From: Vibrio tubiashii ATCC 19109
Lineage (GTDB): Bacteria > Pseudomonadota > Gammaproteobacteria > Enterobacterales > Vibrionaceae
Direction: 5' to 3'
NCBI RefSeq assembly: GCF_000772105.1
Contig: NZ_CP009355.1
Location: 1,488,001 to 1,552,000, forward strand
Length of the DNA stretch: 64,000 bases
Shown piece after piece: positions 53,637 through 62,737 of the stretch. The first letter of the stretch is position 1. Each line of letters begins with the position of its first letter. The translations under genes were made by a program, and so were the position numbers. A model generated the notes under the pieces. That model had not been told where the DNA came from, did not search any database, and saw nothing but the letters and a program-made list of their open reading frames with translations.

Positions 53637-54926
53637 ATGAAAAAACTTTTTTTGTCAGCGGCGATAACCACTGTTCTTGCTCAAGGAACTGCATTTGCAA
53701 ACCCTACCACTAACGCGATTACCAGCAACACCGATGACGATATCGTTGTTGCTGGTGACTATATTCAAGTCGCGCTACCTCTAACAGGGCTTTTTGCCGC
53801 ATGGCTACATGATGATGCTGAGGGTGCAAAACAGTTAACCTACTCGCTTGCGACGACTATCGGTATCGTACAAGCAGGAAAATATGCCGTCGGTCGTATT
53901 AGACCTAATTCTTCAAATTCAGCGTCCTTTCCTTCAGGGCATACTGCTGCTGCTTTTTCTGGTGCAGCATTTCTACAAAGCCGCTATGGTGCTAAGTGGG
54001 GCCTTCCTGCGTACGCGGCCGCGAGTTTTGTTGGCGCAAGTCGCGTCCACGGTAACCGTCACTATGCAGATGATGTGGTCGCCGGTGCCGGTATCGCCTT
54101 TTTAACCAATCAGTTTTTTGTCTCAGAGTACACGCCTGAAGGGGTGAACCTAAGTGCAGCGCCGATGAAAGATGGCATGATGGTCAACGTCAGCTTAACC
54201 AATGATGCCTTCGAGTATGACTCAGATAGAAAGCGTACAAACCCTGTTTACGCCAAGAAAAAAGTACATTCATTTACGTTAGACATCGGTTTCAACTTAT
54301 ACGATAGCATGGGTGATCTAGGCGCGAACCAAACGATTGAAAACTCGGCACCAGTCGATGAATACCAACCATTCTCACGCGCAATCTATGCCTACCAACT
54401 GAACGATGACAGCGCGATTGAGTTCCAACTAGCACCTAATGAAACTCGCCGTACGGGCAAAGTAAGCGGTGGCTTTGAAATCGACAACAACACCTATGCG
54501 CAAGGAGAAGATATCTTTATCGCTTTGCGTCAGTGGAGCGCAGGTGCCCTGTACCAGAAACAGTACCAAGTCAGTGATGCTGTCTCTCTTACTGCTGGTG
54601 CAGGTTTATATGCCTACTTGCTTGATATCGAAACCGATCTCATCGATGGTGGTAAGCACTCCAAATTGAGCTCTACGCCAGTCCTTCCATCCGTATCAGC
54701 AGAAATGGAATACGCATTCAATGATAAGTGGTCAGTCATGGGCCGTATGGATTACCAAATCTTCGATAGAGATCGAGTGTTTGCCTCTGAAACTGGCGTT
54801 AACTATAAGGTCAATCCAGACTGGACGGTCGCGTTGAAATACGCTTATACCAACAACAATTGGGAAATGTACCAAACAAGATATCGCTCTGAGTCAGTCT
54901 TACTGTCTGTGACTAACCGTTTTTAA
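53637..54926 (+). CDS. PAP2 phosphatase fused to an outer-membrane-type beta-barrel
   Basis: 429 residues. Signal peptide MKKLFLSAAITTVLAQGTAFA. The PAP2 domain (about 40-160) has all three motifs: K82-RIRP90, PSGH (99-102) and SR-x5-H-x3-D (135-145), so phosphatase activity on lipid phosphates is likely. Residues about 180-429 are a string of alternating strands ending VTNRF, the terminal-Phe signature of outer-membrane barrels. I infer an outer-membrane protein with the phosphatase facing the periplasm. It stands between norR and hcp on the same strand but has its own terminator. Confidence 0.82.
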   Translation: MKKLFLSAAITTVLAQGTAFANPTTNAITSNTDDDIVVAGDYIQVALPLTGLFAAWLHDDAEGAKQLTYSLATTIGIVQAGKYAVGRIRPNSSNSASFPSGHTAAAFSGAAFLQSRYGAKWGLPAYAAASFVGASRVHGNRHYADDVVAGAGIAFLTNQFFVSEYTPEGVNLSAAPMKDGMMVNVSLTNDAFEYDSDRKRTNPVYAKKKVHSFTLDIGFNLYDSMGDLGANQTIENSAPVDEYQPFSRAIYAYQLNDDSAIEFQLAPNETRRTGKVSGGFEIDNNTYAQGEDIFIALRQWSAGALYQKQYQVSDAVSLTAGAGLYAYLLDIETDLIDGGKHSKLSSTPVLPSVSAEMEYAFNDKWSVMGRMDYQIFDRDRVFASETGVNYKVNPDWTVALKYAYTNNNWEMYQTRYRSESVLLSVTNRF

Positions 54927-54934
54927 CCCGTTGT

Positions 54935-54962
54935 AGGCTCATCAATTTCGGTGAGCCTTTTT
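54935..54962 (+). terminator. Terminator of the PAP2-barrel gene
   Basis: AGGCTCA and TGAGCCT pair with a 10-base loop, followed by TTTTT. Confidence 0.8.
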
Positions 54963-54979
54963 ACTGCCCAATAGTCTTC

Positions 54980-54996
54980 GTTGTAAAAATCACATC
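54980..54996. promoter_or_regulatory. NorR-site candidate 1 before hcp
   Basis: GTTGT-N7-ACATC, one mismatch in the left arm to GATGT. About 250 bases upstream of the sigma-54 promoter. Confidence 0.55.
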
Positions 54997-55136
54997 ACCC
55001 TTTAAAGCATCCACTAAGCCTGTGAATCCTCACCTGTTTTCTTGTTTGAAGTGACGCCATTTTCTCCTTTTGGCTTAAAGTATGACCTCAAAGAGTAATG
55101 ACAGATTACACACTATTTTACTCAACTCCGCTTTCC

Positions 55137-55153
55137 GATGTCATTTACACATC
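55137..55153. promoter_or_regulatory. NorR-site candidate 2 before hcp
   Basis: GATGT-N7-ACATC, perfect arms, about 90 bases upstream of the sigma-54 promoter. Confidence 0.7.
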
Positions 55154-55159
55154 ACTTGC

Positions 55160-55176
55160 GATGTAAAATCAACATC
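55160..55176. promoter_or_regulatory. NorR-site candidate 3 before hcp
   Basis: GATGT-N7-ACATC, perfect arms, 23 bases after candidate 2 (about two helical turns), as expected of clustered NorR enhancer sites. Confidence 0.7.
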
Positions 55177-55228
55177 ACCACAGTCTCACAATCAACGTAA
55201 AATCCTTAAATAACAATACCTTAAATAT

Positions 55229-55244
55229 TGGCACACAACCTGCT
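55229..55244 (+). promoter_or_regulatory. Sigma-54 promoter of hcp
   Basis: TGGCAC-N5-CTGCT is very close to the sigma-54 consensus TGGCAC-N5-TTGCA/T. About 64 bases upstream of the hcp start. Together with NorR sites this marks a NO-activated promoter. Confidence 0.8.
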
Positions 55245-55307
55245 CTATCAGTCTCAAAAAAATCGGCGGACGATTCCGCTAACAATTATCACGACTGGAG
55301 ACGCCCA

Positions 55308-56969
55308 ATGTTCTGTATTCAATGTGAACAGACTATTCAAACCCCTACTGTAAAGGGGTGCTCATTTGCACAAGGTATGTGTGGCAAAACTTCTGAAGTT
55401 TCTGATTTACAAGACGTATTAGTCTACACCCTACAAGGCGTTTCTTACTGGGCTGAGCAAGCGCGCAAATTCGATATCATCGATACTGAAATCGACCAGT
55501 GGGCACCAAAAGCTTTCTTTTCTACGCTGACCAATGTTAACTTCGATCCAGAGCGCATTCTTGAGCTTGCTTCATTGGCTGCGCAATACAAAGCTCGCTT
55601 AAAAGAGCAAACTCTCGCGGCAGCTAAATTAGGTGATATCGAACTGGATGAAACACCATCTGTCGCTCACTTTGAGCTTCCGGCAAGTGCGGAAGAGATT
55701 TTGGCTCATGCTCCTCTTGTGGCAGTTAACCGCGGCTACCAACATCTGAGTGAAGATGTAATTGGTCTGCGCCTACTTTGCTTATATGGCCTAAAAGGTG
55801 CAGCAGCCTACATGGAGCACGCACGCGTACTAGAGCAAACCAACACAGATATTTATGCCGAGTACCACCAAATCATGGCATGGCTTGGCACCGACCCAGA
55901 AGACTTAAACGCTCTGTTAGAATGTTCGATGCAGATCGGCCTAATGAACTATAAGGTAATGGAGATGCTAGATGCGGGTGAAACGGCTACGTTCGGTCAC
56001 CCTACTCCTACTGCCGTTAACGTTAAGACAGTAAAAGGCAAAGCGATTCTAGTGTCTGGTCATGACCTACATGATCTAGAAAAGATCCTGCAACAAACTG
56101 AAGGCAAAGGCATTAATGTCTACACCAATGGTGAAATGCTGCCAGCACACGGCTACCCAGAGCTAAACAAGTATCCTCATTTAGTGGGTAACTACGGCAG
56201 CGCATGGCAAAACCAGCAAAAAGAGTTTGCCAACTTCCCTGGTGCAATTGTCATGACATCGAACTGTTTGTTGAATCCAAATGTTGGCCAATACGCCGAT
56301 CGCCTATTTACTCGTAGCATTGTTGGCTGGCCGGGTGTTGCACATATCGAAGGTGATGATTTCAGCCAAGTGATCGAGTGCGCTCTAGCTCAAGACGGCT
56401 TCCAACATGATGAAATCGAACAGATGATCACGGTTGGCTTCGGTCGTAATGCGCTGATGGAAGCGGCACCGGCGGTGGTTGAACAAGTTAAGGAAGGCAA
56501 CATCAAGCACTTCTTCTTAGTGGGTGGTTGTGATGGCGATAAATCTGAGCGTAGTTACTACACAGACTTCACTGCGGCAGCACCTGAAGACAGCGTTATC
56601 CTGACTCTAGCTTGTGGTAAATTCCGCTTCAACAAGAATCAGTTTGGTGACATCAACGGTATCCCACGCCTACTCGATGTTGGTCAATGTAATGATGCTT
56701 ACTCAGCAATCCAACTTGCACTAGCGCTATCTAAAGAGTTCGACTGTGATATCAATGAGCTTCCTCTAACCCTCGTTCTATCTTGGTTTGAACAAAAAGC
56801 GATTGTTATCTTACTTACCCTATTCGCTTTAGGTGTGAAAGGTATCTATACAGGTCCAACAGCGCCTGCTTTCTTGACTGACAATCTACTGGCAATCATT
56901 CAAGAGAAATTCGATATGCGCAGTATCGGTAATGTCGAAGACGATCTAAAAACCATCTTAGCTGCTTAA
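55308..56969 (+). CDS. hcp: Hybrid cluster protein (hydroxylamine/NO reductase)
   Basis: 553-residue cytoplasmic hybrid-cluster protein; proposed to reduce NO or hydroxylamine and to act in nitrosative stress. The N-terminal Cys motif 3-6-18-25 (FCIQC...C...GMCGK) is that of class II (enterobacterial) Hcp with a [2Fe-2S] cluster. Hybrid-cluster ligands appear in [25 protein letters not shown] and DVGQCND. GGAG precedes the ATG. First gene of hcp-hcr under a sigma-54 promoter. Confidence 0.95.
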   Translation: MFCIQCEQTIQTPTVKGCSFAQGMCGKTSEVSDLQDVLVYTLQGVSYWAEQARKFDIIDTEIDQWAPKAFFSTLTNVNFDPERILELASLAAQYKARLKEQTLAAAKLGDIELDETPSVAHFELPASAEEILAHAPLVAVNRGYQHLSEDVIGLRLLCLYGLKGAAAYMEHARVLEQTNTDIYAEYHQIMAWLGTDPEDLNALLECSMQIGLMNYKVMEMLDAGETATFGHPTPTAVNVKTVKGKAILVSGHDLHDLEKILQQTEGKGINVYTNGEMLPAHGYPELNKYPHLVGNYGSAWQNQQKEFANFPGAIVMTSNCLLNPNVGQYADRLFTRSIVGWPGVAHIEGDDFSQVIECALAQDGFQHDEIEQMITVGFGRNALMEAAPAVVEQVKEGNIKHFFLVGGCDGDKSERSYYTDFTAAAPEDSVILTLACGKFRFNKNQFGDINGIPRLLDVGQCNDAYSAIQLALALSKEFDCDINELPLTLVLSWFEQKAIVILLTLFALGVKGIYTGPTAPAFLTDNLLAIIQEKFDMRSIGNVEDDLKTILAA

Positions 56970-56981
56970 TCCTCGCCAATT

Positions 56982-57014
56982 TGCCTAGCTCTAATTTGAG
57001 CTAGGCACTTTTTT
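56982..57014 (+). terminator. Intrinsic terminator between hcp and hcr
   Basis: TGCCTAGCTC and GAGCTAGGCA pair perfectly around a 6-base loop and are followed by C and TTTTTT. The hcr start codon follows 11 bases after the T-run. It may reduce or control transcription into hcr. Confidence 0.85.
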
Positions 57015-57025
57015 AAGAGAAAACT

Positions 57026-58057
57026 ATGACAAGTGAATGGCAAAACAACCTGCCAACAACTTTACGCTGCGTAGAGAAGTGGCAAGAAACCCATGATACC
57101 GTGAGCATAACGCTGGCCCCTATAGGCGATGAAGATATCGCTTTCGAATTTAAGCCCGGACAGTTTGTCTCACTCGGTTTTGAGATGGAGGGTAAAGTTG
57201 AATATAGAGCCTATTCGATTAGCTCTGTGCCTAACGAACCTCTGTTAAAACTGACTATCAAGCGCGTTGAGGGAGGGTTAATCTCAAACCACATTGTCGA
57301 TACCTTCGCACCGGGTGATACTGTGTTAGCCCTTGCGCCTACAGGTCCGTTTAACAGTGTCGATTGCGCGCCAAAAGAGAAAGTCGTTATGCTTAGCGCG
57401 GGTTGCGGTATTACCCCTGTAATGTCGATGACAAAGACTTGGTTAGCTGATGACAAAGATATCGACATAGTGTTTATTCATATGGCTAAAAGCGCTCAGC
57501 AAACCATCTATTTTGATGAACTAGAGTCAATGGACAGCAGTCACAGCCACTTCCACTTTAAGTTGCTGCTAAAAGACAACTCCGGGACACGTCATCCGCA
57601 AGGTCGCTTAGATAAGGCATGGCTACAAACCCTATGTCCTGACATCGCACAGCGCACCGTTTATCTATGCGGGCCAACTCAGTTTATGCAGGATATGGAG
57701 TCTCACTCACTCGCACTTGGAGTCGAGCCTCAAGCGTTTCATCAGGAAAGCTTCACTCCAATCGAAACTCATCAAGAGTCACCTGCTGGCGGTGTGGTTC
57801 AATTTGAAGTGCCTGCTTTTGGTGTCACTGCTGAAGTTGAGCAAGGTGCGACACTTGCCGATGTCCTAGAGGACAATGGTGTACCCATCATCATCGCTTG
57901 TCGCAGCGGTATGTGTGGTTCTTGCAAATGCAAGGTGACTAAAGGAGAAGTGTCTCGTACTAGCACCGAGACTCTGACTGAAAAAGACTTAGCGGAAGGT
58001 TATACGCTCGCTTGCTCTAGCCAGATTCAGAGCGACGTTGAAGTCGAATTGATGTAG
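57026..58057 (+). CDS. hcr: Hcp reductase, NADH oxidoreductase Hcr
   Basis: 343 residues: an FAD domain (about 10-110; FKPGQFVSLGF, RAYSISSVPNEPLLKLTIK), an NAD domain (about 115-240; MLSAGCGITPVMSM, YLCGPTQFMQDM) and a plant-type [2Fe-2S] domain at the C-terminus (about 265-343; CRSGMCGSCKCKV, ACSSQ). Supplies electrons from NADH to Hcp. 56 bases after hcp, behind an intrinsic terminator. Confidence 0.93.
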   Translation: MTSEWQNNLPTTLRCVEKWQETHDTVSITLAPIGDEDIAFEFKPGQFVSLGFEMEGKVEYRAYSISSVPNEPLLKLTIKRVEGGLISNHIVDTFAPGDTVLALAPTGPFNSVDCAPKEKVVMLSAGCGITPVMSMTKTWLADDKDIDIVFIHMAKSAQQTIYFDELESMDSSHSHFHFKLLLKDNSGTRHPQGRLDKAWLQTLCPDIAQRTVYLCGPTQFMQDMESHSLALGVEPQAFHQESFTPIETHQESPAGGVVQFEVPAFGVTAEVEQGATLADVLEDNGVPIIIACRSGMCGSCKCKVTKGEVSRTSTETLTEKDLAEGYTLACSSQIQSDVEVELM

Positions 58058-58065
58058 TTGTACAC

Positions 58066-58095
58066 ATTCCGAGTAAGTCTTTACTTACTCGGAAT
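58066..58095. terminator. Bidirectional hairpin after hcr
   Basis: ATTCCGAGTAAGT and ACTTACTCGGAAT are perfect 13-bp complements with a 4-base loop, between convergent hcr and the EamA gene. The T-run is short on both sides. Confidence 0.75.
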
Positions 58096-58108
58096 CCTTT
58101 CTATCGTA

Positions 58109-58996
58109 CTAACTTACCAAACGCTTTAATCGGGCTTTTTTTAATGATGCAGGCTTAACGATTAATCCAATCCCAACCAAAAACAGTCCAGAGGCAATGA
58201 TCTGTGCCATAGACAGCACCTCATCATACATAAAGTATCCACTCACTAAAGCAAACACTGGAACAAGTAACGTCAGTGGCGCAGTGGTACTTAACGGGTA
58301 CTTAATCAGCATCAGATTCCACACCCAGTAACCAAACAGAGTGGTAGGATACGCCTGAAACACCACGGCCATCGTCGTGTTCCAATCCCACTGTTCAAAC
58401 GCCTGCCAGATGATCCCTTCGCCATGCAGAGATACGGCAAATAGAACAAGAGGCAGCGGCGAAAACAACATTCCCCACACATTGAACGCAAAAGCTTGTG
58501 TCGTCTTCGACGCTTTAACAATGACTCCCATCAAGGTCCAAGAACATGCCGCGATCATAATCAATGCTACCCCCTTCAAGGTGACATTTCCGGTCGTCGC
58601 TGAAACCAGTACCGCTAAGGCACACATCGCTAATGCCGCCCCAACAATTTTGCGCAGCGGTGCCTGCTCTTTAAAAATCCAAATCCCGACCGCCATGCCG
58701 ATAAGTACATTGGTTGACAGTAGAACGGAAGACATTCCAGACGAAAGTCCTGCAGTGATAGACCAAGAGGCCATTCCCCACACGCCGACCCCAAACACAA
58801 TGCCGTAGCCAACTAGGTAACGCCACGCGACATTTGGCCTAGCAATAAAGAAGATCGCAGGAATCACCGCGAGTGCAAAACGTGCTGCTGTTGCCAATAA
58901 GGGGTGAACATTGGTTACCCCCATTTTGATCATCGAGAAGTTAAATCCCCATATAGCCATGACAAGCACAGCAAGCAATAAGTCATTTCTTTTCAT
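58109..58996 (-). CDS. EamA (DMT) family transporter
   Basis: 295 residues, ten helices in two EamA repeats: VMAIWGFNFSMIKMG and a second one with MIAACSWTLMGVIVKAS. Exports or imports amino-acid-like metabolites. Divergent from a MocR-type regulator that very probably controls it. Substrate unknown. Confidence 0.88.
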   Translation of the reverse strand: MKRNDLLLAVLVMAIWGFNFSMIKMGVTNVHPLLATAARFALAVIPAIFFIARPNVAWRYLVGYGIVFGVGVWGMASWSITAGLSSGMSSVLLSTNVLIGMAVGIWIFKEQAPLRKIVGAALAMCALAVLVSATTGNVTLKGVALIMIAACSWTLMGVIVKASKTTQAFAFNVWGMLFSPLPLVLFAVSLHGEGIIWQAFEQWDWNTTMAVVFQAYPTTLFGYWVWNLMLIKYPLSTTAPLTLLVPVFALVSGYFMYDEVLSMAQIIASGLFLVGIGLIVKPASLKKARLKRLVS

Positions 58997-59093
58997 ATTC
59001 GTCCCTCTTATGTTTTGCCACAGTATCCCTTGAGCGACAAATCATATACAGATACAATTTTTCAAATAAAAACCAGTACAGTTCAGGGACAGA

Positions 59094-60485
59094 ATGAGTA
59101 TCTACCAACAGCTAGCGAATCAATTTATTGAAGAGATAGAAAGCGGCAAAAGAGTCGAAGGGGGTAAACTGCCTTCGCTTAGGCAGCTAGCCAAACAGCA
59201 ATCCGTCAGCATGTCTACAGTGGTTAGCTGCTATCAAGAGCTCGAATCGCAGGGTTGGATTCACTCTAGGCCACAAGCGGGTTACTTTGTTTCACCTCGC
59301 AAGCCAGTGCACTCGACGCCAGATTGGGCTCAATTTGAAAGTAAGGTCTCTCACGTCATCAGAAGTTCACCAACCCACAGTGTGAAAAGTGGTCCATTGG
59401 GCGTGTCGAGCACCACGGCGGATGAACAGTCTGTGATTGAGCTGGAACGCAGCTTTCGCCGCGCACTGAAACGGATGGGAGACAGGCTCAATCACTATCC
59501 CGATATTCAAGGTGAGCCTTTACTACGCTGTGCTTTATCCACCCACTTTGCTAAGCTCGACTTACACTTCAATCCTGATCAGATCGTCGTCACGGCAGGG
59601 TGTATGTCTTCGATCAAAGCAGCATTGGAATCCTGTACCAAACAAGGCGACACCATAGCGATCAGCTCTCCATGCTTTAATGGTATTTTAGAACTGCTAG
59701 GCAAGATGTCGCGCAAGATCATTGAGATCCCTTCTTTGAATGATGGTATCGACCTTGAACAACTTGAAGCGCACCTCAAACACAGACGTGTCGATGCAGC
59801 GATATTTTGTACCTCGCATATGAATCCACAAGGCATCAATATGTCGGCCAACCAGAAGCAAAAGCTAGCCCAGCTCGCCAATGATTACCGTATCCCGGTG
59901 ATCGAAGACGATGTCTATATGGAGCTCTCCTACTCTTCCCATACACCCTTACCGGCTAAATATTATGACAAGGAGGGTTATGTCTTATGGTGTGGCTCTG
60001 TCTCAAAAAGCCTTTCACCCAGTTACCGTTTAGGCTGGTGCCTTCCGGGAAGATACCTAGATACGTACAAAACTCAATTTGCATCGGCAAGTTATGGCGT
60101 TGCCCTGCCAACCCAACTCGCTGTGGCGGATTTTATCGAATCAGGTCAGTACGCCAAGCATGTAAAGAGAAGGCGCACCCAATTACTTAGTTTGCGGCAG
60201 CAATACCTTGAATACCTAACTCAGCATTTACCGGGTGACGTAAAAATCAGTCACCCACAAGGCGGTATGGTGCTGTGGCTTCAAATACCCAACTTGGACC
60301 AAAATGCCCTTGCGCAAAGTGTCCAACAGTATCAACTCGATGTTCGGCTTGGTCACCTATTTACCACGCTCGACCTGTATAGAGAGTGCATTCGAATCAA
60401 TATGGGCTATCCATTACAGGGAGCTGTAAAAAACGAGTTAGACACCTTGATTAAGCTGATCCGAAAACACAATTCCACATATTAA
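59094..60485 (+). CDS. MocR-type regulator (GntR HTH plus aminotransferase domain)
   Basis: 463 residues: N-terminal GntR-type winged helix (about 1-75; KLPSLRQLAKQQSVSMSTVVSCYQELESQGWIHSRPQAGYFV) and a fold-type-I PLP domain (about 110-463) with the Schiff-base lysine in GSVSKSLSPSYRLGW. AGGGA precedes the ATG. TACAG recurs in the 97-base divergent region and could mark its binding site. Probably represses or activates the neighbouring EamA gene in response to a PLP-linked amine. Confidence 0.9.
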   Translation: MSIYQQLANQFIEEIESGKRVEGGKLPSLRQLAKQQSVSMSTVVSCYQELESQGWIHSRPQAGYFVSPRKPVHSTPDWAQFESKVSHVIRSSPTHSVKSGPLGVSSTTADEQSVIELERSFRRALKRMGDRLNHYPDIQGEPLLRCALSTHFAKLDLHFNPDQIVVTAGCMSSIKAALESCTKQGDTIAISSPCFNGILELLGKMSRKIIEIPSLNDGIDLEQLEAHLKHRRVDAAIFCTSHMNPQGINMSANQKQKLAQLANDYRIPVIEDDVYMELSYSSHTPLPAKYYDKEGYVLWCGSVSKSLSPSYRLGWCLPGRYLDTYKTQFASASYGVALPTQLAVADFIESGQYAKHVKRRRTQLLSLRQQYLEYLTQHLPGDVKISHPQGGMVLWLQIPNLDQNALAQSVQQYQLDVRLGHLFTTLDLYRECIRINMGYPLQGAVKNELDTLIKLIRKHNSTY

Positions 60486-60524
60486 CGGTGAGACTTAACT
60501 CTTTCTTACAAGGAACATCAGGAT

Positions 60525-62186
60525 TTATAAAGTATGGTTATTCCAAAGCCGATGTAGATCCAAGTACCCATTCTTCTTCAATTGTAAACCTGAAACTTGC
60601 TTCGTTTTAGTCACAACCTTTTGCCCCCAAAATAAGGGCAGCAAATGGTGATGATGTACTTTGGTGTTAATGAGATCGAGTAGTTCTTGCTCGTCGCTCA
60701 AATTGGCAACGACTTTTTGTACATTAACTCTATGTTCTTCAAATTGTTCTTGGTTGAGAGCAAACCTCAAGGAAGTGGTAGTTAAAAGCCAATCATACAA
60801 GCCATAACGACTTGGCTGCTCCAACAGCTCTTCACACAAAAGCAGATCAATCTTATCTCGATACTCATCGATCGCATCTAAGTCAGAGATCGGAAGACAT
60901 CTCACTTTTAATCCCGTTTTCTCTATTGTTTCAGTTAGCCAGTTAATTAAGTGGCGTTTGTATTTGAGTCTCCATTGACTATGGCCAATGACAATCTCTC
61001 CCGACAACACCGGATATTCAGAGTATTCATGATTCAACAAACCGAAATGACTTATAATATCAATACCTTGCTGTTCCGAGTAGATTAGTCGCTGTTGTTG
61101 AATAAAAGTAAGCAGTGCTGCTAGTCCATCTTTGGTGATTGACCCTGAGTCCCTTAGCCTAATTGCTAAAGTCGAAAATGCTTGAATTGGATGCTTTTCG
61201 CTTTCGTGGTTTTCTGCTTCAAAGCTTAGGAAACTGTCCAACGACTTCCCTTCATGGCAAAGATTTATCGTGCTGAGAAGAGCTCCCGTGGCAAAGTATT
61301 GGGAGTTTCTAACCAATACCAGTTTCTTGTCATCCCAATGAGTTAAATGAAGCGGTCCGGTACCTACACGGACACGATGCTGACCCAAAACCTGATACCT
61401 TTTTGTCGCAATTGAGGCATTTGGAGTAGTTAACGCAAAAACAAAGAGAGGATTAGGATCAAAAAGATCGATAAAGATAGCATTTTGCTCGCGATCGAAG
61501 CCAACTCTAGCAACTTGCTTAAAGAGCCACTTATAAGGCCCCTCTAATGTGAAAAGTCTGTCTAGACTCTCGATGATATCTAATTTGGTAAGTGGCAAGC
61601 CATCGTGGCATAGGACATGAGGATTTATCCAAAAGCAATAACGTTTACCCTGATTCGTCACTGAGTATTCATAAGCAATATGATTGTGAATATGACCATT
61701 CTCATCAATTCGCAGCAACGTATCATACATAGCGCTGATAACCTGCATTTCTGCTGATACATAAGTCATCGCAGGATCTAGTTTATTAACTGGAGGATAT
61801 TGAGTAACAGTCAACGTGCTGCTGGCTTTGTGAGCTTTTTCAGTTTCATGCATCAATAGATGTAATATTCTTGAAGCGAGAGAGCGATGAGCTTCTAGAT
61901 ACTTTGGTATTTGATCTAGGTTTCCTTCAGTGAGGTCGGCTTGTATACACTCATATAAGGCCTGATATAGAGATGCAACAATAGTAATTTTGCTATTTTT
62001 CCCTCTACCAACGGCTGGAGTCCAAAGTATCCAACCACACTGTTGAAGCATTTTGATAATGGTCGAAGTATTCCGCCTACTGGTAGAAAAAATTTCTTCG
62101 AGATCATCAATAGATACTTCATAGCCACGGCCATAGCTGAAATTGTTGAGTAACTGCGACAATCTACGCAAGCGTAAGTCTTTCAT
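60525..62186 (-). CDS. sgrR: SgrR-like regulator
   Basis: 553 residues: N-terminal winged helix (about 1-110; LRRLSQLLNNFSYGRGYEVSIDDLEEIFSTSRRNTSTIIKML) and a solute-binding family-5 domain (about 140-553; HDGLPLTKLDIIESLDRLF, VGTGPLHLTHWDDKKLVLVRN). In enterics SgrR senses sugar phosphates and drives sgrS; I found no sgrS-like RNA beside this gene. The gene symbol is a family name rather than proof of function. Confidence 0.82.
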   Translation of the reverse strand: MKDLRLRRLSQLLNNFSYGRGYEVSIDDLEEIFSTSRRNTSTIIKMLQQCGWILWTPAVGRGKNSKITIVASLYQALYECIQADLTEGNLDQIPKYLEAHRSLASRILHLLMHETEKAHKASSTLTVTQYPPVNKLDPAMTYVSAEMQVISAMYDTLLRIDENGHIHNHIAYEYSVTNQGKRYCFWINPHVLCHDGLPLTKLDIIESLDRLFTLEGPYKWLFKQVARVGFDREQNAIFIDLFDPNPLFVFALTTPNASIATKRYQVLGQHRVRVGTGPLHLTHWDDKKLVLVRNSQYFATGALLSTINLCHEGKSLDSFLSFEAENHESEKHPIQAFSTLAIRLRDSGSITKDGLAALLTFIQQQRLIYSEQQGIDIISHFGLLNHEYSEYPVLSGEIVIGHSQWRLKYKRHLINWLTETIEKTGLKVRCLPISDLDAIDEYRDKIDLLLCEELLEQPSRYGLYDWLLTTTSLRFALNQEQFEEHRVNVQKVVANLSDEQELLDLINTKVHHHHLLPLFWGQKVVTKTKQVSGLQLKKNGYLDLHRLWNNHTL

Positions 62187-62224
62187 ATTCTTATTTAGTA
62201 TTGATGCCCCATTAGCTAAAATTA

Positions 62225-62252
62225 AAGGTACCTAGAGCTCGATAGGTGCCTT
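62225..62252 (-). terminator. Hairpin upstream of sgrR
   Basis: AAGGTACCTA and TAGGTGCCTT pair with one mismatch and an 8-base loop. On the minus strand it is followed by TTTAATTTT. Perhaps a terminator for the upstream small gene pair. Confidence 0.5.
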
Positions 62253-62434
62253 GAAAATAGTCTATTTCTCGGCATAAAGTTATTCATCCACTGTTGTTAT
62301 TTTCACACACGAGAAGTCCATCATTTTTATATAAGAGCCGTAAATTTGTTTTATTTAGACACAAATTTAAATAATCATCATGTTCAACATCACAAACAAA
62401 CTAAAACATCACTACCACTTCTTGGCTATCAAAT

Positions 62435-62462
62435 TTAATAATCTCAAGTATGAGATTATTAA
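62435..62462 (-). terminator. Hairpin after the 79-aa gene
   Basis: TTAATAATCTCA and TGAGATTATTAA are perfect 12-bp complements with a 4-base loop. AT-rich stem and only short T-runs, so a weak terminator. Confidence 0.5.
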
Positions 62463-62496
62463 TATTTGCAACCTTCCTTGGTTGCCAGATAGCTAT

Positions 62497-62736
62497 CTAA
62501 TCTAAATGGTTAGATAGTAGGGAATAAATAAATTTGAATTCCTCAGTTTGTTTTAACGCATGCAGAAAAACAATAGACTGACTGGTATAAGCAAGGTTCA
62601 ACAATGTGCCTAAATTCGACTCATGTACCTGTTCACACATAATCGCAGCAACCATACAACCACGTACATTTTTGTCATTCACATCAATCTCTAACAACTG
62701 AGCACAACGAATTGCCTCTTGTACACGAGTCTCCAT
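62497..62736 (-). CDS. 79-residue protein of unknown function, second of a coupled pair
   Basis: 79 residues, helical, with AIRCAQLLEIDVNDKNVRGCMVAAIMCEQ split over residues 8-36 and a C-terminal HALKQTEEFKFIYSLL. That last part resembles NAMRHTEEFRMLL at the C-terminus of the gene before it. Starts one base after the stop of that gene (TAG-C-ATG), so coupled. Not recognised. Could be a secretion-type chaperone or an abortive-infection-type partner; there is no evidence for either. Confidence 0.65.
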   Translation of the reverse strand: METRVQEAIRCAQLLEIDVNDKNVRGCMVAAIMCEQVHESNLGTLLNLAYTSQSIVFLHALKQTEEFKFIYSLLSNHLD

Positions 62737-62737
62737 G

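Larger units (their letters stand above)
54927..55307. other. Promoter region of hcp
   Basis: 381 bases between the PAP2-barrel gene and hcp. It contains a terminator (54935-54962), three NorR-type sites (54980, 55137, 55160) and a sigma-54 promoter (55229-55244). Confidence 0.7.
62187..62496. other. Intergenic region between the small gene pair and sgrR
   Basis: 310 AT-rich bases with two hairpins (62225-62252 and 62435-62462). No open frame and no sgrS-like hairpin plus base-pairing segment was evident. Confidence 0.45.

Noticed and set aside
62187..62524. sgrS-like small RNA beside sgrR
   Set aside because: No hairpin with a strong T-run plus an upstream pairing region was found, and the spacing and strand do not fit the enteric arrangement.
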